A DNA stretch of 64,000 bases from G963663315 sp965231905 (GTDB lineage Bacteria > Pseudomonadota > Gammaproteobacteria > Arenicellales > Poriferihabitantaceae), in the NCBI GenBank assembly GCA_965231905.1, contig CBDDOO010000002.1, positions 1,521,468-1,585,467 of the forward strand, written 5' to 3'. Both the position numbers and the translations under genes were made by a program. A model generated the notes under the pieces. The model was not told the origin of the DNA, searched no databases, and saw only the letters and a program-made list of their open reading frames with translations. Of this stretch, positions 42,374-49,786 are shown piece by piece (the stretch's first letter is position 1; every line of letters starts with the position of its first letter).

Positions 42374-43596
42374 GTTTTGACCCCATCAATCTGATTAAGG
42401 TCGGCCTCTCGTTTGATGACACGGTAATCGCTGTAGGGAAACTGGCGCGCCGAGAACACCGGATTTATTTTGAATACGATGCCTCATTCCTTGATCGCGG
42501 AATGGAAATTTCACCAATCAGATGCCCCTTGAAGCCAGGTGTACAAACATTCGACCCTTTTTTGTTTGGAGGTCTTCCAGGTGTCTTCAGCGATAGCCTG
42601 CCAGATGGCTGGGGGCGCTTGTTGCTGGACCGCAGTGCACGTTTGGACGGCATTATGCCTAACCAACTCTCGCCGCTGGACCGTCTGGCTCATGTCGGAA
42701 ACACGGGCATGGGAGCGTTGGTCTATGAACCTTGTCATACCGGGAATACACCTCCGGGAAATATTAATCTGGATACGCTGGCCACCCATGCCGAACAGGC
42801 TCTTGAAGGCGAAGCAACCAATATATTGAAAGAGCTTTTATTGCTCAACGGTTCATCTGCCGGAGCGCGCCCCAAGGCTATGATTGGTGTCAGTCATAAC
42901 CGGAAACAGATCGTTCATGGTATTTACGGCATGAAAGAGGAATATGATCCATGGCTGGTCAAATTTCCAACTGTGAACGATGGACTGGATGCTGGCGCTA
43001 TCGAGTACGTCTATGCACTGATGGCGGAAGATGCCGGTTTGCAGATGGAACCCGTCCATCTGTTCCCATCCGATAAAGGGCCGGGCTATTTTGCGGAGAG
43101 GAGATTTGATCGGTATGACGGCAAACGGTTGCATAGTCATACCGCAGGCGGGTTGCTCCATTCCGATTTCAGGACACCGTCTCTTGATTATGAAGACCTG
43201 GTCGCATTGACCATGATTCTGACCAGAGATATACGGGAAGTGGAAAAAGCGTATCGCCTGGCCGTATTCAACGTGTTGGCGCATAACCGTGATGACCACG
43301 CTAAAAACTTCAGTTTCCTGATGGGCCGGAATGGCGACTGGAGACTTTCTCCGGCTTATGATCTGACTTTTTCCTGGGGGCCTCGTGGCGAGCAAAGTAC
43401 CACGGTCATGGGTGAAGGAAAAAATCCAGGAAAAACGAATCTTGTCCGGCTGGGTCTGGAAGCCAAATTACCCCGCAAGATCATTGATGAAGCTATTGAT
43501 CAAACAAAATCAGCAATCGGACGCTGGCGCGAGCTGGCAAGCGCGTATGGTGTTGGCAACGATAATATCGAGTTCATATCATCCAGAATCATCTGA
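42361..43596 (+). CDS. hipA: HipA-like serine/threonine kinase toxin
   Basis: A 411-residue HipA-family protein. The N-terminal domain has VGKLARREHRIYFEYD and PFLFGGLPGVFSDSLPDGWG. The glycine-rich region is LNGSSAGARPKAMIGV near 165. The catalytic and Mg-binding segment AHNRDDHAKNFSFLM near 303 and SPAYDLTFSWG near 330 complete the kinase. E. coli HipA phosphorylates GltX; the target here is unknown. The key Asp residues are present, so it is probably active. It lies between a gene remnant and the tRNA-Ser 3' end. Confidence 0.9.
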   Translation: MAYVSFDPINLIKVGLSFDDTVIAVGKLARREHRIYFEYDASFLDRGMEISPIRCPLKPGVQTFDPFLFGGLPGVFSDSLPDGWGRLLLDRSARLDGIMPNQLSPLDRLAHVGNTGMGALVYEPCHTGNTPPGNINLDTLATHAEQALEGEATNILKELLLLNGSSAGARPKAMIGVSHNRKQIVHGIYGMKEEYDPWLVKFPTVNDGLDAGAIEYVYALMAEDAGLQMEPVHLFPSDKGPGYFAERRFDRYDGKRLHSHTAGGLLHSDFRTPSLDYEDLVALTMILTRDIREVEKAYRLAVFNVLAHNRDDHAKNFSFLMGRNGDWRLSPAYDLTFSWGPRGEQSTTVMGEGKNPGKTNLVRLGLEAKLPRKIIDEAIDQTKSAIGRWRELASAYGVGNDNIEFISSRII

Positions 43597-43645
43597 CGTA
43601 TGGATGCCCGCAATTCATGATGCGCAAGCGCGTCTCATTGCTGTC

Positions 43646-43665
43646 TTTCCCGAGAAAGCGGGAAT
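43646..43665. repeat. Short dispersed-type palindrome (dRS3-like)
   Basis: TTCCCG (43647-43652), AGAAAG loop, CGGGAA (43659-43664), inside a context (CTGTCTTTCCCGAGAAAGC) that resembles the ATTCCC-N-GGGAAT dispersed repeats of Neisseria and other proteobacteria, recalled from memory. It lies between hipA and tRNA-Ser. No other copy was noticed in the window. Confidence 0.5.
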
Positions 43666-43706
43666 CCATCAACCGAAAGCGACTGTATGACGGGAAACAA
43701 AAGGTG

Positions 43707-43797
43707 TGGCGGAGAGAGAGGGATTCGAACCCTCGATACGCTATTAACGTATACTCCCTTAGCAGGGGAGCGCCTTCAGCCGCTCGGCCATCTCTCC
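43707..43797 (-). tRNA. tRNA-Ser (anticodon GCT)
   Basis: On the minus strand it runs GGAGAGA (acceptor) to TCTCTCC-G-CCA, a perfect 7-bp acceptor stem with encoded CCA. The anticodon loop CTGCTAA gives GCT, reading AGC/AGU serine codons. The long variable arm and GGTTCGAATCC T-loop are typical of tRNA-Ser. It follows csrA, the usual gammaproteobacterial position. The 3' end faces hipA, the side at which integrating elements insert, but no repeated copy of the tRNA tail was found. Confidence 0.95.
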
Positions 43798-43860
43798 ATT
43801 ACTGATAGGCACACCCATCCCGCATGCCGTTTCTCCGGCTGGTTGCTGGATTAAAGCCGA

Positions 43861-44115
43861 TCAGACATTGTGCGGGTCACCGCCGTCATCATCATCGTAC
43901 TCATGATGATAATTCCCGTCATCATCATCAATGCCCTCAATACCGTCGTCTTGCTCATGTTTGATACGGTAATAAATTTCTTCCCGATGGACCGGTACTT
44001 CTTTTGGCGCGTTGATTCCGATTCGAACCTGTGTTCCACGCACACCCAGAACGGTTAAACGAACATCATCACCAATATACACGGATTCGCCAATTCGGCG
44101 GGTAAGGATCAACAT
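43861..44115 (-). CDS. csrA: Carbon storage regulator CsrA with acidic C-terminal extension
   Basis: RNA-binding dimer that represses or activates mRNAs by binding GGA loops. Residues 1-55 are a normal CsrA: MLILTRRIGESVYIGDD, VRIGINAPKEVPVHREEIY, with the RNA-contact residues L4 and R44 present. Most CsrA proteins stop near residue 61; this one has 84. Residues 56-84 contain 11 Asp and two Glu, with two DDDD blocks and an HH. The DNA for the tail has two similar GTCATCATCATC stretches, suggesting internal duplication. It lies between lysC and tRNA-Ser, the conserved locus. Confidence 0.95.
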   Translation of the reverse strand: MLILTRRIGESVYIGDDVRLTVLGVRGTQVRIGINAPKEVPVHREEIYYRIKHEQDDGIEGIDDDDGNYHHEYDDDDGGDPHNV

Positions 44116-44243
44116 TTTGTCATGCTCCCGTTTTTTAAATTACAGTTCAACTGATATTCATATTCGTCAAACCCTGGTCTGCCTTTGACACCCTAATACC
44201 AGTTCCCACACAAAATCTGTATTCAGCTATGCCTTACAATACC

Positions 44244-45467
44244 TTATTTGTAGATTTGGTCAAGTTCAAACGCATTATGCAACGCCCGAACTGCCAGTTC
44301 AGCGTATTCCCTGTCAATAGTAACAGAAATCTTGATTTCTGACGTGGAGATCATCTGAATATTGATTCCCTTCTCCGACAAGGCCTGAAACATCCGGGTT
44401 GCAATGCCTGCATGTGAGCGCATACCAACACCCACCACTGAAATTTTTGCAAGATTGGTGTCGCCGGCCAGAGTTTCGGCGCCCAGTGATTTAACGATCG
44501 GTTCCAGCAGGTCGATACTTCTTTGCAAGTCATCCCGATTGATGGTAAACGTAAAATCCGTCAATCCGTCAAGCCCGATATTCTGGACGATCATATCCAC
44601 AATGATCTGAGCATCGGATATTGGCCCCAACAGGCTGTAGGCAATCCCCGGCTTGTCCGGCACGCCGCGAACCGTAATCTTGGCTTCATTATCTACCGAA
44701 GTAATGCCCGAAATCAAAGGTTTTTCCATCTTCTTGTCCTCACAACTGATCAACGTTCCCGGCCCCGGCTCGAAAGAAGAAAGCACTCGTAACGGGACAT
44801 TGTATTTGCTCGCAAATTCGACAGAGCGAATCTGCATGACTTTCGCCCCCGAGCCTGACAATTCCAGCATTTCCTCAAACGTAATCCGGTCCAGTCTGTG
44901 CGCGTCTTCCACTACTCGCGGGTCGGCGGTGTAAACGCCGTCCACATCGGTAAATATCCTGCATTCATCGGCTTGCAGCGCCGCCGCCATGGCAACGGCT
45001 GTGGTGTCGGAACCTCCTCTGCCCAAAGTAGTAATATTGTTGGCGCCACTGATTCCCTGGAAACCGGCCACAACGACGACCCGCCCCTGTTCCAGGTCGC
45101 AGAGTACTTTTTTCGTGTCGATATTCTCTATTCTCGCCTTGCCGTGGAAACCGTCGGTCAGAATCGGAATCTGGAATCCGGTATAAGAACAGGCCGACGT
45201 CCCGAGTTCCTGCAACGACATCGACAATAGGGCAATCGTCACCTGCTCCCCCGTGGTCACCAGGGTATCCATTTCCCGGGATGACGGATTATCGGATATC
45301 CGGTTGGCTAACGCAATCAGTCGATTGGTCTCCCCGCTCATCGCAGATACCACCACCACCAGTTGATCTCCGTTTTCCACGCTTTTGAGGATATTTTCGG
45401 CTACCGTCTTGATCCGTTCCACAGACCCGACCGATGTGCCGCCGTATTTTTCAACGATGAGCGCCAA
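44244..45467 (-). CDS. lysC: Aspartate kinase
   Basis: First step of the aspartate family (Lys, Thr, Met). It has 407 residues with the monofunctional class start ALIVEKYGGTSVGSVERI and substrate segments VVVVSAMSGETNRL and TLGRGGSDTTAVAMA. A tandem pair of ACT domains (GITSVDNEAKITVRG and ISVVGVGMRSHAGIATRMF) gives feedback control. The start is a TTG one base after the alaS stop, so the two are probably co-transcribed. It is not fused to a homoserine dehydrogenase. Confidence 0.96.
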   Translation of the reverse strand: MALIVEKYGGTSVGSVERIKTVAENILKSVENGDQLVVVVSAMSGETNRLIALANRISDNPSSREMDTLVTTGEQVTIALLSMSLQELGTSACSYTGFQIPILTDGFHGKARIENIDTKKVLCDLEQGRVVVVAGFQGISGANNITTLGRGGSDTTAVAMAAALQADECRIFTDVDGVYTADPRVVEDAHRLDRITFEEMLELSGSGAKVMQIRSVEFASKYNVPLRVLSSFEPGPGTLISCEDKKMEKPLISGITSVDNEAKITVRGVPDKPGIAYSLLGPISDAQIIVDMIVQNIGLDGLTDFTFTINRDDLQRSIDLLEPIVKSLGAETLAGDTNLAKISVVGVGMRSHAGIATRMFQALSEKGINIQMISTSEIKISVTIDREYAELAVRALHNAFELDQIYK

Positions 45468-45468
45468 T

Positions 45469-48090
45469 TTATTGATATTGGTTATTCTGGTTCAGGCCAA
45501 TCGTGTTGGATTCCACCCATTTGAAGGCGGCCTCAATCGCAGGTTCGATATTTTTAATGTTGGGGCCGCCTCCCTGGGCCAGGTCAGGACGGCCTCCTCC
45601 CCGGCCATCCACAATCGGGGAAATGGCCTGGATCAGCTTGTTGGCCTTGAGTCCTCCGGTCAAATCCTGGCTTACCCCGGCGATCAGCGCCACCTTGTCG
45701 TCGCTTGCCGATGCCACCAGCACGACTCCGCTCTGTAGCCTGTTGCGCCATTGGTCAACAACCATGCGCATGGATTTCACGTCAGCGCCGTCCTGACGGA
45801 TAGCAATGACCTTGATACCATTGATTTCCTGGATATTTTCCTGATTACCGGAGCCAGTGGCCAACTTCGTCTGCAAAGATTGGATTTGCCTTTGCTGTTG
45901 CTTCTGGATTTCCAGCATCCCGCTGACTCGTTCGAGCGCCCGGTCCGGTGAGGTTTTCAACGAAGTCGCCAATTGCTCCAGAAGCGATAGCTGTTTATCG
46001 ACGTATTGTTCGGCAGCGCTTGCAGTAACCGCCTCGATTCGCCTGACCCCGGCTGCAATACCGGTTTCAGAGAGAATCCTGAACAGCCCGATATCACCGG
46101 TACGCGATACATGAGCGCCACCGCACAACTCGCAGGAAAAATCCCCCATTCTGATCACCCGGACCGGGTCTTCATACTTCTCGCCAAACAATGCGATGGC
46201 GCCCCCGGATTTGGCTTCTTCCAGATTCATGACATCGACTTTGACCGGATAATTGGCGCGGATTTTCAGATTCACCAGAGATTCGATTTCCCTCAACCGC
46301 TTATCGGTGACCGGTTCGAAATGGGAGAAATCGAATCGTAACCGGGCAGGTTCAACCAGAGAGCCTTTCTGTTCGATATGTTTTCCCAGTACGGTTTTCA
46401 AGGCCGCATGCAGCAGGTGGGTCGCGGAGTGATTGTTTGCGCTGTTGTAACGGGAATCCGCTTCGACCCGCGCGATGCCCTTGTCCCCGACTCCGACTCT
46501 GCCGGATGCAACCGTACCGAAGAGTCCAATCACCTGGTTGGCCAGATATTGAGTATCGGAAACTGCGAACTCACCCTGATCAAGGAGAATTTGTCCTTTA
46601 TCCCCGACCTGTCCCCCGCTCTCGGCATAAAACGGGGATCTGGAAAGAACCACCATGCCCGTCTGCCCCTGCTGCAATTGCTCTACGGGTTGTTCCCCCT
46701 CCAGAACAGCGAGTATCCGCACTGGATGTTCGAGGTTCCGGTATCCCACAAAGGGGGTCTTTTCCAGGCCTGAGACCATCATCCGCGCACTGTCCACAAA
46801 CCGGTTTGCAGAACGCGCGCGGTTACGCTGGGCTTCCATTTCGACTTCAAATCCTTCGCTGTCAATGGTCAGGCCGCGCTCTCTGGCAATATCAGCTGTT
46901 AAATCCGCCGGGAAGCCGTAGGTATCGTAAAGTTTAAAAACACTTTCTCCGGCAATGACATGTCCGGTAAGACTTGAAATCTCCTGATCGAGAATTTTCA
47001 GCCCCTGATCCAGGGTTTCATTGAATTTTTCATTCTCCTGTTGCAATGCCCGCACAACCTGTTCACGGGCATCGACAAGCTCCGGGAATACATCCCCCAT
47101 TTCCAGAATCAACGGCTCAACCAGCAAGTGCATGAAGGGAGTCTTGCGACCCAACTGGTAGCCGTGTCGGATGGCGCGTCGAATAATCCGGCGCAGGACA
47201 TAACCCCGGCCTTCATTGGACGATATCACGCCATCCGTAATCAGAAACGAGGTTGAGCGAATATGGTCGGCGATCACGCGCAATGACTGGTTGCCCAAAT
47301 CCTTGACGTCCAGAATCCGGGCAATGGCGGTGATCAGGTTTTCGAATAAATCGGTTTCGTAATTGCTGTGCACTCCCTGCAGAACCGTCGCCATTCGCTC
47401 CAGCCCCATTCCGGTATCCACCGAAGGCTTCGGCAGTGGCGTCAACTGTCCATCGGCGCTGCGGTTGAACTGCATGAATACCAGATTCCAGATCTCAACA
47501 TAGCGATCCCCGTCGGCTGAAGGGGAGCCCGGAGGACCGCCCTCGACTTTCGGCCCATGGTCATAGAAAATCTCCGAACAGGGTCCGCACGGGCCGGTGT
47601 CCCCCATTTGCCAGAAGTTGTCCTTTGCGCCAATTCGGGTGACGCGGTTCTTCGGTACGCCGATATCGTTGACCCAGATTGATTCCGATTCATCATCTTC
47701 TTCAAATACCGTCACCCACAGCCGATCAGGTGGCAGACCGAATTCAACAGTCAACAATTCCCAGGCGTAGCGGATCGCGTCTTCCTTGAAGTAGTCGCCA
47801 AAACTGAAATTTCCGAGCATTTCAAAGAAAGTATGATGTCTCGCTGTATAACCGACATTCTCAAGATCATTATGCTTGCCGCCGGCCCGGACGCAACGCT
47901 GGGAAGTGACCGCCCGCCGGTAATTTCTTTTTTCCTCTCCGAGAAACAAATCCTTGAATTGAACCATCCCGGAGTTGGTAAACAGCAATGTGGGGTCGTT
48001 ACCCGGAACCAATGAACTGCTGGGTACTTCCTGGTGACCCTGGTTCTTGAAATAATCGATAAACCTTTGGCGGATTTCGGTTGTTTTCAT
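45469..48090 (-). CDS. alaS: Alanyl-tRNA synthetase
   Basis: Charges tRNA-Ala and edits Ser/Gly mischarging; 873 residues, E. coli length. The class II core has HQEVPSSSLVPGNDPTLLFTNSGMVQF near residue 19 and the MGLERMATVLQG motif 3. The editing domain has HSATHLLHAAL and CGGAHVSRTGD, both metal sites complete. The C-terminal C-Ala domain runs to ALIAGVSQDLTGG and GGGRPDLAQGGG. It sits between recX and lysC in the conserved order. A second editing enzyme is encoded at 1964-2680. Confidence 0.97.
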   Translation of the reverse strand: MKTTEIRQRFIDYFKNQGHQEVPSSSLVPGNDPTLLFTNSGMVQFKDLFLGEEKRNYRRAVTSQRCVRAGGKHNDLENVGYTARHHTFFEMLGNFSFGDYFKEDAIRYAWELLTVEFGLPPDRLWVTVFEEDDESESIWVNDIGVPKNRVTRIGAKDNFWQMGDTGPCGPCSEIFYDHGPKVEGGPPGSPSADGDRYVEIWNLVFMQFNRSADGQLTPLPKPSVDTGMGLERMATVLQGVHSNYETDLFENLITAIARILDVKDLGNQSLRVIADHIRSTSFLITDGVISSNEGRGYVLRRIIRRAIRHGYQLGRKTPFMHLLVEPLILEMGDVFPELVDAREQVVRALQQENEKFNETLDQGLKILDQEISSLTGHVIAGESVFKLYDTYGFPADLTADIARERGLTIDSEGFEVEMEAQRNRARSANRFVDSARMMVSGLEKTPFVGYRNLEHPVRILAVLEGEQPVEQLQQGQTGMVVLSRSPFYAESGGQVGDKGQILLDQGEFAVSDTQYLANQVIGLFGTVASGRVGVGDKGIARVEADSRYNSANNHSATHLLHAALKTVLGKHIEQKGSLVEPARLRFDFSHFEPVTDKRLREIESLVNLKIRANYPVKVDVMNLEEAKSGGAIALFGEKYEDPVRVIRMGDFSCELCGGAHVSRTGDIGLFRILSETGIAAGVRRIEAVTASAAEQYVDKQLSLLEQLATSLKTSPDRALERVSGMLEIQKQQQRQIQSLQTKLATGSGNQENIQEINGIKVIAIRQDGADVKSMRMVVDQWRNRLQSGVVLVASASDDKVALIAGVSQDLTGGLKANKLIQAISPIVDGRGGGRPDLAQGGGPNIKNIEPAIEAAFKWVESNTIGLNQNNQYQ

Positions 48091-48108
48091 GGTTCAGAAT
48101 GATATTCG

Positions 48109-48585
48109 CTATTCTTCATACCGCCCGAAGTGACTGGCCGAAAACCCGCGTTGCTGCAGGAATCGCGCCTGCCTGCTCCATTCCTGCAGACTCGCCGGCG
48201 CTGCATCGCCGAATTTTTTCGACCTTACCTGATTCGCAAGTTCTGTCCAGCGGTCCTCGTATTCCGACATTACGGCAGAAATGATTTCATCATTGATCCG
48301 GTGTTCCCGGAGTTCGCGCAGCAACCGGACAGGCCCTTTACCCCCGTTAAACCGCGACCTGCACAGCATTTCAGCGAACCGGGGGTCAGACTGCTCACCA
48401 CGGCTCTGTAGCTGACCGATGACTCGCTCTACGGCATCGGACGACCCATGATTATTCAGCTTTCTGCCCAGCTCCCAGGCGCTGTGTTCGCGTCTGGCAA
48501 GATACCCCAGGGCACGCTCAGTCAATGATTTGATCAGTGATTCTTCGTCTGAGCGTTCTCGGTTATAATTATCCCTTTTTATCAA
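48109..48585 (-). CDS. recX: Regulatory protein RecX
   Basis: RecA-filament modulator of up to 158 residues, mostly helical. ALGYLARREHSAWELGRKL near residue 25 and the RFNGGKGPVRLLRELREHRI region are the family repeats. The start is uncertain: a TTG at 48585 has no Shine-Dalgarno, and a TTG at 48525 is the alternative. It follows recA by 37 bases, the usual pairing, and probably depends on read-through from recA. Confidence 0.9.
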   Translation of the reverse strand: MIKRDNYNRERSDEESLIKSLTERALGYLARREHSAWELGRKLNNHGSSDAVERVIGQLQSRGEQSDPRFAEMLCRSRFNGGKGPVRLLRELREHRINDEIISAVMSEYEDRWTELANQVRSKKFGDAAPASLQEWSRQARFLQQRGFSASHFGRYEE

Positions 48586-48622
48586 TGAATTATGTATTAT
48601 TCTTTATCAAGAATTTAATTGC

Positions 48623-49657
48623 TTACTTTGGTTCCGGATTTGATTCCGGGTCATTTTCGGTGTCGCTGCCGATGCCTTTCCTGTTCCTGACAATACGCTC
48701 TATCTGGTCGGCAATATCCGGGTTTTCCTTCAGGTATGATCGCACATTATCTCTCCCCTGCCCGATCCGGTCCGACCCGTAACTGTACCATGCGCCTGAT
48801 TTCTCAACCGCGCCTACCTCTACACCCAGATCAATCAACTCACCGTGTTTGGAGATTCCCTCGTTGTAGAGAATATCGAATTCGGTCTGTTTGAACGGCG
48901 GGGCGACCTTGTTTTTAACCACTTTCACGCGAGTCTGGTTGCCAAGAACTTCATCGCCCTTCTTGATTGCGCCGATCCGGCGGATATCCAGTCTGACCGA
49001 AGCGTAGAACTTCAATGCGTTACCGCCTGTCGTGGTCTCGGGGTTGCCAAACATTACGCCGATTTTCATCCGAATCTGGTTGATAAAAATGACCATGGTG
49101 TTTGAACGCTTGATATTGGCAGTCAGCTTACGCAGTGCCTGGGACATCAATCGGGCTTGCAGTCCAACATGGTGGTCTCCCATTTCGCCTTCTATTTCAG
49201 CCTTGGGGGTCAGAGCGGCTACCGAGTCAACGACCACTACGTCAACTGCCGCCGAGCGAACCAGCATATCGGCAATTTCCAGCGCCTGCTCACCGGTGTC
49301 CGGCTGGGAAACCAGTAAATCGTCTATATTGACACCGAGCCTTTCCGCATAAGCTGGATCCAGCGCATGTTCCGCATCGATAAAAGCTGCGGTGCCTCCA
49401 AGTTTCTGCGCCTGGGCAATGACCGATAATGTCAATGTCGTTTTGCCAGAAGATTCAGGGCCATAGACTTCAATAACTCTGCCCCGGGGTAACCCGCCAA
49501 TCCCCAGGGCAATATCCAGCCCCAGCGAGCCCGTAGAATAAGACTGGATATCCTGGGCGACATCGGAATCACCCAGACGCATGACGGACCCTTTGCCGAA
49601 TTGTCGATCTATCTGACCCAGCGCAGCTTCCAGCGCCTTGCGTTTATTGTCATCCAT
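48623..49657 (-). CDS. recA: Recombinase RecA
   Basis: ATPase of homologous recombination and SOS induction; 344 residues. It has KALEAALGQIDRQFGKGSVMRLGD, Walker A GPESSGKTTL near residue 66, Walker B VVVVDSVAALTPKAEIEGEMGD near 140, the L2 region with GNPETTTGGNALKFYASVRLD, and an acidic C-terminus. A promoter with good spacing lies just upstream, overlapping the 3' end of the giant repeat gene. I do not see a standard CTGT-N8-ACAG LexA box in the 117 bases before the start. Confidence 0.97.
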   Translation of the reverse strand: MDDNKRKALEAALGQIDRQFGKGSVMRLGDSDVAQDIQSYSTGSLGLDIALGIGGLPRGRVIEVYGPESSGKTTLTLSVIAQAQKLGGTAAFIDAEHALDPAYAERLGVNIDDLLVSQPDTGEQALEIADMLVRSAAVDVVVVDSVAALTPKAEIEGEMGDHHVGLQARLMSQALRKLTANIKRSNTMVIFINQIRMKIGVMFGNPETTTGGNALKFYASVRLDIRRIGAIKKGDEVLGNQTRVKVVKNKVAPPFKQTEFDILYNEGISKHGELIDLGVEVGAVEKSGAWYSYGSDRIGQGRDNVRSYLKENPDIADQIERIVRNRKGIGSDTENDPESNPEPK

Positions 49658-49757
49658 TTGAATTTCCTGTACCGGTTAAGTGTGGGTTGACCCGATTGCG
49701 CGGGTACGAATAAAAGATCATCCTGAAAATGGAATCCAGTCCGGGAGCGACCGCGCG

Positions 49758-49786
49758 ATTATAACGATCTCCAACTACCAACTCAA
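49758..49786 (-). promoter_or_regulatory. Candidate recA promoter inside the giant gene's 3' end
   Basis: On the minus strand TTGAGT (49786-49781) and TATAAT (49763-49758) are 17 bases apart. The minus-35 box is within the last codons of the giant gene, and the predicted start is near 49751, about 95 bases before the recA ATG. No intrinsic terminator is visible between the two genes. Inference from sequence. Confidence 0.5.

Noticed and set aside
43707..43797. Integration site duplication of the tRNA-Ser 3' end
   Set aside because: No second copy of the tRNA tail was found around hipBA or elsewhere in the window.
49723..49739. LexA box before recA
   Set aside because: The spacing is CTG-N11-CAG rather than CTG-N10-CAG and the inner bases do not fit, so I do not call it.
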